Shown here: positions 27,559 to 36,071 of the stretch, one piece after another
Layout: every line of letters starts with the position of its first letter
How positions within the stretch are numbered: the first letter of the stretch is position 1
Source: Methanothermococcus thermolithotrophicus DSM 2095
Lineage (GTDB): Archaea > AGJL01 > Methanococci > Methanococcales > Methanococcaceae
DNA length: 64,000 nt
NCBI RefSeq assembly: GCF_946463545.1
Contig: NZ_OX296583.1
Location: forward strand, 496,001-560,000
Direction: 5' to 3'
Translations under genes and position numbers: made by a program
Notes under the pieces: generated by a model
Databases searched by the model: none
Told to the model about the DNA's origin: nothing
What the model saw: only the letters and a program-made list of their open reading frames with translations

Positions 27559-27765
27559 ATACAAATGTTTTATTTTTTTAGAACATTATGATTATTTAAA
27601 TTTTGAAAAAATTAAGGCATTTACTCTTTAAAATACTTTTTTAGCTCAATTTTAGTAGTTTGACAGTCAAATATGGCATAATTATATTTACTAAGTTAAT
27701 AAGACATTACTTGCTTGGATTTTAATAATTTTTCGATTTCGTCAAGATCATACGTGCGTGAAACT

Positions 27766-28143
27766 ATGAAATACATTAGGGGCCGCTCTTACAAAGAGCT
27801 AATTGAAAAGATTAGAGAGCTCGGTACAGATGTGGAAGAAATATACTTAAATAAAGAGCTGTCAAAAAACTTAATTATTGAAATATTAGAAAATTGTGAA
27901 GTTAAAACCATTTATCTTCCCGAATCCCGATACAAGAGAACTAACAAAAAAATCCTAGACGCATTAAAAGAAATAGGTGTGGAAGTTAAGTGTATAAAGG
28001 GAAAATGTGGAAGACCAACAAATAAAAAAGAAATTATAGCCAAATACTTGGACAAAAGTCCTGAAGAAATCTCCAAAATAACAGGCATCAATCTCAAAAC
28101 TGTAGAATACCATTACTATAAACTTAAATCTAGAAAATCATAG
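27766..28143 (+). CDS. DUF1699-like protein with C-terminal HTH
   Basis: About 125 residues. The N-terminal half (IRGRSYKELIEKIRELG; VKTIYLPESRYKRTNKKILDAL) resembles the archaeal DUF1699 family. The C-terminal 45 residues (IIAKYLDKSPEEISKITG; LKTVEYHYYKLKSRKS) look like a helix-turn-helix of the sigma-70 region 4 / LuxR type, so a DNA-binding role is plausible. The start at 27766 is preferred over an in-frame ATG 17 codons upstream because the latter adds a non-conserved tail; the ribosome site GTGAAA is weak. Family assignment is tentative. Confidence 0.65.
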   Translation: MKYIRGRSYKELIEKIRELGTDVEEIYLNKELSKNLIIEILENCEVKTIYLPESRYKRTNKKILDALKEIGVEVKCIKGKCGRPTNKKEIIAKYLDKSPEEISKITGINLKTVEYHYYKLKSRKS

Positions 28144-28148
28144 ATTAA

Positions 28149-28212
28149 ACAAACACTTCGTGTTTGTAGCCCACAATTGAAATTGTGGCTTTCTTATTAT
28201 TCACTTCGTTCA
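28149..28212. repeat. Hairpin block downstream of DUF1699-like gene
   Basis: Three adjacent inverted repeats: AAACACTTCGTGTTT, then CCACAATTGAAATTGTGG, then TTATTCACTTCGTTCATAA. The phrase GTGTTTGTAGCCCACAA recurs in part at 30211-30224 and 37800-37811. May act as a terminator; the repetition suggests a dispersed palindrome family related to IS605-type ends. Confidence 0.6.
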
Positions 28213-28401
28213 TAATCGCAAAACAGGTTTTTGATTTTTAGTAACTTTTAAAACAAAATATTTATATAAATATAACAAATATTTTAGTGTTGGATTATAC
28301 TTTGTTTTTTGGCTATTTTGGTTTTAGCTTTTTTATCGAATTCTCTTTTTAGAAAAGGTCGATTTAAATATAATAATGTATAAATGTTCGGGGGTGCCAA
28401 A

Positions 28402-30204
28402 ATGAGTAAAAATCATGACTTGGAATTTACATTGAATGAACTGTGGAATGCAAATAGAGAATTTTATGAAATTTTGAAGACAAGCGATAGCATAGACTCT
28501 GCAAGAAAAAGAATTTATGAATATTTGGCCAGTTTAGAAAATAAAATTTATTTTGAAGAAATAGATCTTCATCCATTAGAGATAATTAACATGAAATCAT
28601 GTATAAAAGTCTTTAAAAATATCATGGCCCCAAAAAACGAAAAATTAAGCAAATTCAGTGCTTTAGAAACACTGTGGAATCTTGCAAATGGAAACATAGA
28701 CGAACTAGAAACAAATATTAGCATTGGATTTCTGGAGGAATTTAAACACTTGTTAAAAGGCATAATTGGCAATTCAGGAATATATAACAGTAAAGAAGTT
28801 CCAGAATTTTTAAAACTAAAAGGCAGGGAAGCTGCAATAGAAAGGTCAAAAGAGCTTGATAGAATTTATGAATACGCCAATAGATTCATGAAAAAATATC
28901 CTTCAGGATTGTTAGAAGAGGTTAAATCAAAAAGAGAAGAAAATAAAAGAAGAATTTTGGATTATTTTGGAGGGAATGAGGAAGACTGGGAAAACTGGAA
29001 ATGGCACCTTAAAAATATCGTAAAAGATAGACAAACTTTGGAAAATCTTATTGAACTTACTGAAGAAGAAAAAAGAGCCATAGAGTTAGCTGTAGAAAAT
29101 TCAATCCCATTTGGAATTACCCCATACTACATTTCTTTGATGGACAAAGATCCTAGTAGAAAATATGATCACGCAGTTAGAGCTCAGGTAATCCCTCCGT
29201 TAGACTACGTTGAAAAAGTAATTGAAGGTAGGGAAAATAATAAGAATATGGATTTCATGGGTGAAAACGATACTTCGCCAATTAGTCTTGTTACAAGAAG
29301 ATATCCTATGATAGCAATATTGAAACCATATAACACCTGTGCCCAAATTTGTGTTTACTGTCAGAGAAACTGGCAAATAAAAAATGTACTTGCAGAAGAT
29401 GCCATTGCTCCGAAAAGTGCAATTGAAAATGCAGTTGAATGGTTTAAAAATCATGAATCAATGAAAGAAGTATTAATAACTGGAGGAGATCCTGTCGTTT
29501 TAAATGATGATTTTTTAGATAAGCTTTTATCAGAATTTTCAGGAATTAATCATATTGAAAGGATTAGAATAGGTACAAGGATGCCCGTGGTATTACCTCA
29601 AAGAATCACAGATGATTTTGCAGACATGCTTGAAAATCATCATGAGCCTGGAAAAAGAGAAGTTGCAATATCAACACATGTAGAACATGTTTACGAGGTT
29701 ACAGACGACCTTAAAGACGCCGTTCAAAAAATTAGAAAAAGAGGAATTTGTGTTTATAATCAGCAAGTATTTACTGTCGAAAATAGTAGAAAATTTGAAA
29801 CTTCTGCATTAAGAGTGGCCCTAAGATTAATTGGTGTGGTACCATACTATACATTCAATACAAAAGGGAAAGAAGAAACTGCAAAATATAGAGTTCCTAT
29901 TGCAAGATTAATGCAAGAAAATAAAGAGGAATCAAGGCTATTGCCAGGATACAATAGAACCGATAGTCCAGTATTTAATGTTCCAAAGTTAGGTAAGAAC
30001 AACCTCATATCCTGGCAGGATCATGAATTAATATCGATACTACCTGATGGAAGTAGGGTTTATGAATTCCATCCATGGGAGAAAAATATGACCCTTACAA
30101 ACACTTACATCTATAAAGACGTCCCTATCTATGATTATCTCATGGAATTAAAAAGGAGAGGCGAAGATATAAATGAATACAATACCATCTGGTATTATTT
30201 CTAA
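28402..30204 (+). CDS. KamA-family radical SAM aminomutase
   Basis: 600-residue radical SAM enzyme of the lysine 2,3-aminomutase family. The cluster motif CAQICVYCQRNW (CxxxCxxC, near residue 313) is followed by LITGGDPVVLNDDFL and the PLP-lysine-type region near the C-terminus. It has an unusual 200-residue helical N-terminal extension relative to the bacterial enzyme (about 420 residues); the M. jannaschii homologue MJ0634 is similarly long. Methanogens make N-epsilon-acetyl-beta-lysine with a different, shorter AblA, so the substrate here is uncertain. The start follows GGGGGTG. Confidence 0.88.
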   Translation: MSKNHDLEFTLNELWNANREFYEILKTSDSIDSARKRIYEYLASLENKIYFEEIDLHPLEIINMKSCIKVFKNIMAPKNEKLSKFSALETLWNLANGNIDELETNISIGFLEEFKHLLKGIIGNSGIYNSKEVPEFLKLKGREAAIERSKELDRIYEYANRFMKKYPSGLLEEVKSKREENKRRILDYFGGNEEDWENWKWHLKNIVKDRQTLENLIELTEEEKRAIELAVENSIPFGITPYYISLMDKDPSRKYDHAVRAQVIPPLDYVEKVIEGRENNKNMDFMGENDTSPISLVTRRYPMIAILKPYNTCAQICVYCQRNWQIKNVLAEDAIAPKSAIENAVEWFKNHESMKEVLITGGDPVVLNDDFLDKLLSEFSGINHIERIRIGTRMPVVLPQRITDDFADMLENHHEPGKREVAISTHVEHVYEVTDDLKDAVQKIRKRGICVYNQQVFTVENSRKFETSALRVALRLIGVVPYYTFNTKGKEETAKYRVPIARLMQENKEESRLLPGYNRTDSPVFNVPKLGKNNLISWQDHELISILPDGSRVYEFHPWEKNMTLTNTYIYKDVPIYDYLMELKRRGEDINEYNTIWYYF

Positions 30205-30269
30205 CATTCTTATCCGTGTTTGTAGCTTAAAATTGTACATCACCATATATTTGCTCAAAGGTGAGATTC

Positions 30270-31355
30270 TTGGTAGTCTGTGTTAAGGTACCTGTTGAAA
30301 ATGGGGAAAAAACTAGGAAAGTTCTTCTGGAAAATAACATACTTGATAAAAGCTACAGAATAAAAAAGGAAGGGAATTATTTGTATATACCCCTAAATTC
30401 AGCAGGTTTAAAATTACGAAAATCAGAGATTTTCGAATCCAGTAGGTTACGAAAACCTTCGGTTTTCGAATCCAGTTGGGATTCTGGAATAGACGATTTA
30501 GGACTTGAGATAGTTGAATTAAATGAAGATGAGCTAGAAAAAGTTGAAAGAAAAAAATCAGAGAGTTTTAAGGATTACCTGTTAAAAAATTTCGAAAAAG
30601 AAATTGAAGAAGGGATTATTGCCCATTCCTATGATGTAGTTGGAGATATTGCAATCCTCCAAATATCTGATGAAATGGATTTAGAAACACGAAAAGAAAT
30701 TGGAAAAGCTGCCCTAAAACTAATACCTTCGGTAAAAACTGTTTTTAGGAGAAAAAGTGAGATACTAGGAGATTTTAGAGTTAGAGAATTGGAACATTTA
30801 GCTGGAGAATATAAAACATTGACATTGTACAAAGAAAACGGATATAGACTTTGGGTGGATGTTGAAAAGGTTTATTTCTCCCCAAGACTTGGATGGGAAA
30901 GAAAAAGGATTATGGATAAGGTAAATTATGACGATATAGTTGTGGATATGTTCTGCGGTGTTGGACCATACTCCATAGCCTGTAAAAATGCAAAAAAGAT
31001 ATATTCAATCGATATAAATCCTGATGCAATAGAGCTCCTGAAGAAGAACATCGAATTAAACCATCTTGAAAACAAAATTGTCCCAATATTGGAAGATGTT
31101 AGAAAAGTTGATGTCAAAGGAAACAGAGTTATAATGAATTTACCTAAGTATGCCCATGAATTTGTTGATAAGGCATTGGATATTGTGGAAGAAAATGGAG
31201 TAATCCACTACTACACCATCGGAAAAGACTTTGAAGATGCAGAAAAACTATTTGGTTCAAAATGTGAATTTGAAATTCTGGAAAAGAGAATTGTAAAATC
31301 TTATTCGCCTAGGGAATATGTTCTTGCCATAGATTTTAAAATATTAAAAAAATAA
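30270..31355 (+). CDS. trm5: tRNA (guanine37-N1)-methyltransferase Trm5
   Basis: Methylates G37 of tRNA with S-adenosylmethionine. About 361 residues: D1 domain, D2 domain with FRRKSEILGDFRVRELEHLAGE, and the Rossmann-fold D3 domain with VVDMFCGVGPYSIACKNA and NLPKYAHEFV. It matches MJ0883 closely except for about 21-24 extra residues at positions 49-72, encoded by a double-palindrome DNA cassette. TTG 30270 is preferred because it follows AAAGGTGAGA and matches the M. jannaschii N-terminus; GTG 30261 is the alternative. Confidence 0.93.
   Translation: MVVCVKVPVENGEKTRKVLLENNILDKSYRIKKEGNYLYIPLNSAGLKLRKSEIFESSRLRKPSVFESSWDSGIDDLGLEIVELNEDELEKVERKKSESFKDYLLKNFEKEIEEGIIAHSYDVVGDIAILQISDEMDLETRKEIGKAALKLIPSVKTVFRRKSEILGDFRVRELEHLAGEYKTLTLYKENGYRLWVDVEKVYFSPRLGWERKRIMDKVNYDDIVVDMFCGVGPYSIACKNAKKIYSIDINPDAIELLKKNIELNHLENKIVPILEDVRKVDVKGNRVIMNLPKYAHEFVDKALDIVEENGVIHYYTIGKDFEDAEKLFGSKCEFEILEKRIVKSYSPREYVLAIDFKILKK
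30416..30478. repeat. Double-palindrome cassette inside trm5
   Basis: Two tandem units, each TTACGAAAA, a loop and TTTTCGAATCCAG; the loops are TCAGAGA and CCTTCGG. In reverse complement it is nearly identical to 25242-25312 in metG. Here it is read as [20 protein letters not shown], a different frame from the one used in metG, so the conserved thing is the DNA and not the peptide. Confidence 0.85.
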
Positions 31356-31401
31356 ATAACTTTGATAAATAAACCTTTTTTAAAAATTATTTAAAATAGT
31401 A

Positions 31402-32853
31402 TTAAAAGAAAGCATCCAAAGTTACCTGTTTAGCTTTCTCTTCTTTTTTATCTGTTTTCTTTTTATCTTTATTATTTTTACCATCTTTATCTACCGGAGT
31501 TTTTTCTTTGCTCTCTTTTTTCAATTCTAGAGCTTCTGGTTTCTCTGTAATTGGTGCTTCTGTTTTACGTTTACTTTTACTTTTTTCTTTTTCTTTTTTC
31601 TCGTCTTTTAGGGTCCTATTTATCACTTCAAATATCTTCTTTGTTGTTTTTTTATCGGTTATGACTTCTACCTCATCTTTTGTAAATCCGTAGAACTTCA
31701 CGAGCTCAGCTCCGAGCTCAGTGTTGTTTTCAAATATGGCTTTTAAGAATATCAAATCCTCTCTAGCTCTTTTAGTTGATGAATGGGTTTTTATTCCTAT
31801 TTTACTTAGAATTTTTTTCATCCGTTCTCTTTGAGACTTTGTTTTGGATAGTTTTGTAAATATCGTTGGACGGGAATAATTTATAAATCCCCTATACTTT
31901 TCCTCCTTTGATAGTGCCACACCTGCAGTCATGAGAGCTGAAGCAAACCTCCAAAGCCCAAAATACTGTCTTTTATAAACTCTGCCTAAATATAGATCTG
32001 CCTTTGAAAGGTAGTCAAATCCTTCTACTAAATCCTTCTGTTTTTTATACTCCCTTGGTAAATTCTCTGAAATCCATTCTTCAATAGTATTCAAATCTTC
32101 TTTAACATCGTTTAATGACGACACTGCAATATCATAATGGGTTGTTTTAAGTATTATCCTGATTGCATCAAAAATACTCCTTTCACTGTTTCTGTCAGGG
32201 AGATCCTTAACTTCTTCAATATCTAATTTATTTCCTAGTGCTAACGACTCTAAGTCATTTATCGCAGCTCTTAAATCACCGCCAGCATGTTTGGCAATAA
32301 TTTTTAATATCTTGTCATCGACACTGAAACCTTCTTTTAATGCTATTCTTCTCAATACGGGAACTATCGAGTTTGTATGAACAGGATTTATTTTTATTAC
32401 CTTACATACGTTTCTTAAAGACATCAAGGTTGGTTTGTATATATCATTTGCAGTTAAGATTATAGGATTTTTTGAATTCTTTATTATCTTTACTATCTCA
32501 CTTACTCCTCCCCTATCCTCGTTTCCAGAAATGCCATCTACTTCATCAAGTATAATTAAAACTCTTCCTCCAGATAGGGATTTTGACATTGCAGCAGTTC
32601 CTACAACCTGTTTCATGACGTTGCTGTTTCTTTTATCGCTTGCATTTAATTCAATCACATCAAATCCGTATTCATTAGCTAAAGCATGGGCTAGCGTAGT
32701 TTTACCACAACCTGGAGGGCCTACAAGAAGTGCGGGCTTCTGTGTTTCTCCAGATAAATATTCTTCTACCCATTTTTTCAATTCCTCTTTTATTTTTGAA
32801 TGTCCTGCTACTTCATCTAAAGATTTTGGTCGATATTTTTCAACCCATTCCAT
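31402..32853 (-). CDS. rfcL: Replication factor C large subunit
   Basis: Large subunit of the PCNA clamp loader, 483 residues. Walker A GPPGCGKTT near residue 45, Walker B LIILDEVDGI, and a Lys/Glu-rich low-complexity tail from about residue 405 ending in the PCNA-interacting motif KQVTLDAFF at the very C-terminus. GGAGGG precedes the ATG. A family A element lies immediately upstream (32869-32991), so the promoter must be within or beyond that element. Confidence 0.96.
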   Translation of the reverse strand: MEWVEKYRPKSLDEVAGHSKIKEELKKWVEEYLSGETQKPALLVGPPGCGKTTLAHALANEYGFDVIELNASDKRNSNVMKQVVGTAAMSKSLSGGRVLIILDEVDGISGNEDRGGVSEIVKIIKNSKNPIILTANDIYKPTLMSLRNVCKVIKINPVHTNSIVPVLRRIALKEGFSVDDKILKIIAKHAGGDLRAAINDLESLALGNKLDIEEVKDLPDRNSERSIFDAIRIILKTTHYDIAVSSLNDVKEDLNTIEEWISENLPREYKKQKDLVEGFDYLSKADLYLGRVYKRQYFGLWRFASALMTAGVALSKEEKYRGFINYSRPTIFTKLSKTKSQRERMKKILSKIGIKTHSSTKRAREDLIFLKAIFENNTELGAELVKFYGFTKDEVEVITDKKTTKKIFEVINRTLKDEKKEKEKSKSKRKTEAPITEKPEALELKKESKEKTPVDKDGKNNKDKKKTDKKEEKAKQVTLDAFF

Positions 32854-32868
32854 TTGTAACCCTCCGTA

Positions 32869-32991
32869 TATGGTCGTTCTGCAATTAGCAAATTACGGCA
32901 TAATTTAAATTTTAAATTATAGAAGTTTTTAAACAATATATAATTAATTTAGATGATATAATTATGTGCCTACATTCGCAGAACGACCATA
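32869..32991. repeat. TIR element, family A copy 3, overlapping a stop codon
   Basis: About 123 bp, ends TATGGTCGTTCTGCAATTA and ATTCGCAGAACGACCATA. It lies in the rfcL upstream region and runs into the 3' end of the DUF447 gene, whose last codons (MVVLRM and TAG) are read from the inverted repeat. Confidence 0.8.
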
Positions 32992-33599
32992 ATATCCATA
33001 AATCTCTTTCCTAATTCAATATGCTTTTTAGATCCTACCTTTTTAATGTTCCTTAGGTATTTTTCCATTTCTTTCTTCATTTCTTCCCTAGTATCATCCG
33101 ATACAAGATTGAGCCTTGAATATAAAACAGCCATCTCCACAATAAGTCCATCTGCCCTATTGTAAGGTTTTAATTCATTATCATGTTTTAATACCTTTTC
33201 AAATACAGGGGTGCCATCTACGATCATCATTTTTGAAGAACCGTATTCATTTTTTGTTTCAATGAATTTCCTATTGTTTATCCTCACCAAGATTATTTTA
33301 TACGAGTCCTTAAGGTAACAAAATCTTTTACTAACGTTCTTATTATCATTGTTATTACCATTGTCATTATTGTTATTATCGTCATATTCCAAGTATTCAT
33401 AGTTTCCGTTATCATCTAAAACAGATTCTGCCACCAAATAAGGCTCGCAGATATTTAAAATATAAAAATCATCTTCTTTTAAGTTTTGATAAGTGTGGGA
33501 CCCTTCATAGAGATGTAAAGTTATTTTATTGTCACTCATAAAAGCCCCAATTGGTGCCCTATTTCCTTTACCTGATGTTACTACAATTTCAAACTTCAT
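32970..33599 (-). CDS. DUF447 flavin-binding-fold protein
   Basis: 209-residue protein of the archaeal DUF447 family, whose split-barrel fold is related to FMN-binding oxidoreductases; substrate unknown. Diagnostic stretches are VVTSGKGNRAPIGAFM and NRADGLIVEMAVLYSRL. Two oddities are visible: an Asn/Asp/Gly-only run near residues 73-90 encoded by a simple AAC/AAT/GAT repeat, and a C-terminus supplied by the end of a mobile-looking element. ATG 33599 follows GTGATCTTC, preferred over GTG 33608. Confidence 0.82.
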   Translation of the reverse strand: MKFEIVVTSGKGNRAPIGAFMSDNKITLHLYEGSHTYQNLKEDDFYILNICEPYLVAESVLDDNGNYEYLEYDDNNNNDNGNNNDNKNVSKRFCYLKDSYKIILVRINNRKFIETKNEYGSSKMMIVDGTPVFEKVLKHDNELKPYNRADGLIVEMAVLYSRLNLVSDDTREEMKKEMEKYLRNIKKVGSKKHIELGKRFMDIMVVLRM

Positions 33600-33770
33600 G
33601 AAGATCACTAATACAGCATATTATACATAATTGTGCATAATTTTAAGTAAAATCGTCGTTCCACATATATATTGTAAAACACATTTCTAAAATTTATATA
33701 ATTGCATTAATTTTATTGAATTTATAGAAATCCTGCAGTTATTATATTTATTATTAATGCAAACCACATA

Positions 33771-33916
33771 TATAGTCGTTCTGCAAATTCAGGCACTAAA
33801 TATAGCATAAGAAATTCTAAAATTTAACTATAATACTTAAAAATTCTACTAAAATTAATAGAATTAATGTAAATTATAATAAGCATAATAGTTGTATAAA
33901 TTGCAGAACGACTATA
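33771..33916. repeat. TIR element, family A copy 4, upstream of aroK
   Basis: About 146 bp, ends TATAGTCGTTCTGCAAATT and ATTGCAGAACGACTATA, AT-rich core. A degenerate end (TCGTCGTTCCACATATATA) lies 118 bases further upstream at 33654, so an older copy may have been interrupted here. The element stops 38 bases before the shikimate kinase ATG. Confidence 0.75.
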
Positions 33917-33953
33917 AGTTAGGATTATATATTGATTTTGTTATGGTGACATT

Positions 33954-34811
33954 ATGAAATGTTCTGCAGTTTCAATGGGTTCTGGTACAATAATTAATGC
34001 AATAGCTACTGGAAAAGGCTCTGCATTTGGTATTAACTTAAAAGTTAAGGCCACAGTAGAGCTCTTTGATGATGAAAAAAATGAAATTATAGGAGAGATA
34101 GCCGATCGTCCAAATGTGAGGGCAAACTTAATAGAACGATGTGTGAAGAATGTTTTAGACCATTTTGATTTAAAATATTCTGCAAAGGTTGTTACAGAAA
34201 CCGAAATCCCAATAAAATCCGGCCTAAGTAGTAGTAGTGCCACATCAAATGCAACTGTTCTGGCCACAATTGGAGCATTGGGCGAAAAGATAGATGATAA
34301 TTTAGTACTTGATTTAGCAATAAAATCATCATTTGATGAAGGGTTAACGATTACTGGAGCATACGATGATGCAACGGCTTCATACTATGGTGGTATAACA
34401 ATAACCGATAATATGGAAAGAAAAATATTAAAAAAAGATAGATTTAAAGACGATTTAGATGTTTTAGTCCTGATCCCTGACCTAAAGAAAAATGTAAACG
34501 TGGAGAGGATGAAACTTCTGAAAGACTATGTTGAAGTTGCGTTTAAAGAATGTTTAAATGGAAATTATTATAATGCACTATTTTTAAATGGGATACTTTA
34601 TGCATCAGCTTTAAATTTCCCAACAGATATATCAATAGAAGCCATAGAAAATGGTGCAGTTACCTGCGGGTTATCGGGAACTGGTCCATCGTATATAGCT
34701 CTAAGTTACAAAGAAAATACCGATGGTGTTAAAAAAGTCCTTGAAAAATACGGAGATGTTATTGTAACACAGTTAAACAATTCTGGAGCAAAAATATTGG
34801 AGCAGTTCTAA
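33954..34811 (+). CDS. aroK: Shikimate kinase, archaeal GHMP type
   Basis: Phosphorylates shikimate in the aromatic amino-acid pathway. This is the archaeal non-homologous enzyme of the GHMP kinase superfamily, 285 residues: [14 protein letters not shown] is the phosphate-binding GLSSS motif (about residue 88) and [15 protein letters not shown] the C-terminal motif 3. GGTGACATT precedes the ATG. The following cbiL starts 102 bases later with its own ribosome site. Confidence 0.95.
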   Translation: MKCSAVSMGSGTIINAIATGKGSAFGINLKVKATVELFDDEKNEIIGEIADRPNVRANLIERCVKNVLDHFDLKYSAKVVTETEIPIKSGLSSSSATSNATVLATIGALGEKIDDNLVLDLAIKSSFDEGLTITGAYDDATASYYGGITITDNMERKILKKDRFKDDLDVLVLIPDLKKNVNVERMKLLKDYVEVAFKECLNGNYYNALFLNGILYASALNFPTDISIEAIENGAVTCGLSGTGPSYIALSYKENTDGVKKVLEKYGDVIVTQLNNSGAKILEQF

Positions 34812-34913
34812 TTTTCAATATGCATGCTTATTATACATTCTTTGTCTAATTTATCTATTTATTTATTATTCAATTATTATCTATTTATTTTTAAGTTGCG
34901 TTTTGGTGAAAAC

Positions 34914-35603
34914 ATGGTAAATAAGGTCTATGGTATTGGCGTTGGTCCAGGCGATAAGGAATTATTAACTTTAAAAGCCGTTAAAATACTTGAAAAAGTA
35001 AATACAATATTTGTACCGATATCTAAAAAAGATAAAAGTTCTTTTGCCTACGAAATAATAAAGGAGCTCATACTCTGTGAAGATAAAAAAATAGTTGAAC
35101 TACTTTTTCCGATGAGTAAAGACCGAGAATTTCTAAAAAAATACTGGGAAGAAGCTTCTGAAGCTATAATGAATGAAGAAGGAGAGGTAGCAGTTATTAC
35201 AATTGGTGACCCTACACTTTATAGTACCTTTTCCTATGTCTGGAGTATTTTAAAGGAAAACAATATAGAAACAGAAATTGTAAATGGAATATCCTCCCCA
35301 TTTGCAGGTGCAGGAAGGTTAAACATTCCATTAGTTGAGGGGGATGAAAAAATAGCCATACTACCGCAGGGTAGGGACTTAGAAAAATACTTGGATGAGT
35401 TCGATACCCTTGTGGTAATGAAAACTAACGATTTAGAAGATAAACTAAAGAGTTTAAAGGATAAAGAATGCGACTATCTCATAGGAGTAGTTAATAGAGT
35501 TACCTGCGAGAATGAAAAATTTATGCTGGGGAAAATAAATGAAATTGATTTTAGCCAATTTAAGGATTACCTGTCATTGGCAATAATAAAAAAATTAAAA
35601 TAA
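34914..35603 (+). CDS. cbiL: Cobalt-(precorrin)-2 C20-methyltransferase
   Basis: S-adenosylmethionine-dependent methylation of the corrin ring at C20 in anaerobic cobamide synthesis, needed for the corrinoid of methyl-H4MPT:CoM methyltransferase. 229 residues: VYGIGVGPGDKELLTLKAV is the family N-terminus and ITIGDPTLYSTFSYV the SAM-binding region. The frame is open 30 codons further upstream, but that part is hydrophobic and non-conserved, and GGTGAAAAC sits before the ATG at 34914. A Cys-rich mini-gene follows 20 bases later. Confidence 0.94.
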   Translation: MVNKVYGIGVGPGDKELLTLKAVKILEKVNTIFVPISKKDKSSFAYEIIKELILCEDKKIVELLFPMSKDREFLKKYWEEASEAIMNEEGEVAVITIGDPTLYSTFSYVWSILKENNIETEIVNGISSPFAGAGRLNIPLVEGDEKIAILPQGRDLEKYLDEFDTLVVMKTNDLEDKLKSLKDKECDYLIGVVNRVTCENEKFMLGKINEIDFSQFKDYLSLAIIKKLK

Positions 35604-35623
35604 ATCTAAAACGAGGTTTTAAT

Positions 35624-35782
35624 ATGAGTTGTAACTGTGGAAACGGATCTAATACATGTGGTTGTAAAAAAACCGAAGATATTGCATGTGAAGCTAGTTC
35701 TTTGAACTGCAATCATAAAAAATGCAAACACGAGACTATCACTGAACAAAAATCTTGCGGTTGTTGTTCAAGAAAAATTTAG
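35624..35782 (+). CDS. Cys-rich 52-residue metal-binding mini-protein
   Basis: Ten Cys and two His in 52 residues, arranged CxC (3,5), CxC (12,14), Cys22, Cys29, His31, Cys34, His36 and CxCC (45,47,48). The composition resembles metallothioneins or small metal chaperones but no family is recognised. The ATG has a good ribosome site (GAGGTTTTAAT), and it lies 20 bases behind cbiL on the same strand, so co-expression with the cobamide gene is likely. Metal identity is unknown. Confidence 0.75.
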   Translation: MSCNCGNGSNTCGCKKTEDIACEASSLNCNHKKCKHETITEQKSCGCCSRKI

Positions 35783-35788
35783 TTGTGT

Positions 35789-35934
35789 TATAATCGTTTG
35801 CGGAATTGACGTCAATTATCAACATAATAAATTTAAAGTATAATAGTAGTTCATGAGTAATATTAAATAAAGCATATTCATGCTTTTAATTTCTTGAAGT
35901 TATACTCAAATAACGCAAATGATTAAGATTATAA
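35789..35934. repeat. Diverged TIR element upstream of ilvD
   Basis: The left end TTATAATCGTTTGCGG and right end CGCAAATGATTAAGATTATA are imperfect inverted repeats about 146 bases apart; the left end resembles a decayed family A end. An inner inverted repeat AGTATAA/TTATACT lies at 35837 and 35900. It occupies half of the 289-base spacer before ilvD. Confidence 0.45.
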
Positions 35935-36071
35935 TGTCTCCAATTTACTACTGTGTTTGAGAAAGGCTTTTTAATCCTTAATTAAATAATTATAAGTTAG
36001 GTAGTTACTACCAATATATACAATCTTTTCATATCTTACTTTAATATTTTTTAATCATAAAGGTGAATCAA

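Noticed and set aside
30440-30452. TTCGAATCC in the palindromic cassette resembles a tRNA T-loop
   Set aside because: No acceptor, D or anticodon stems surround it, it lies within a coding frame and the match is explained by the palindrome itself.
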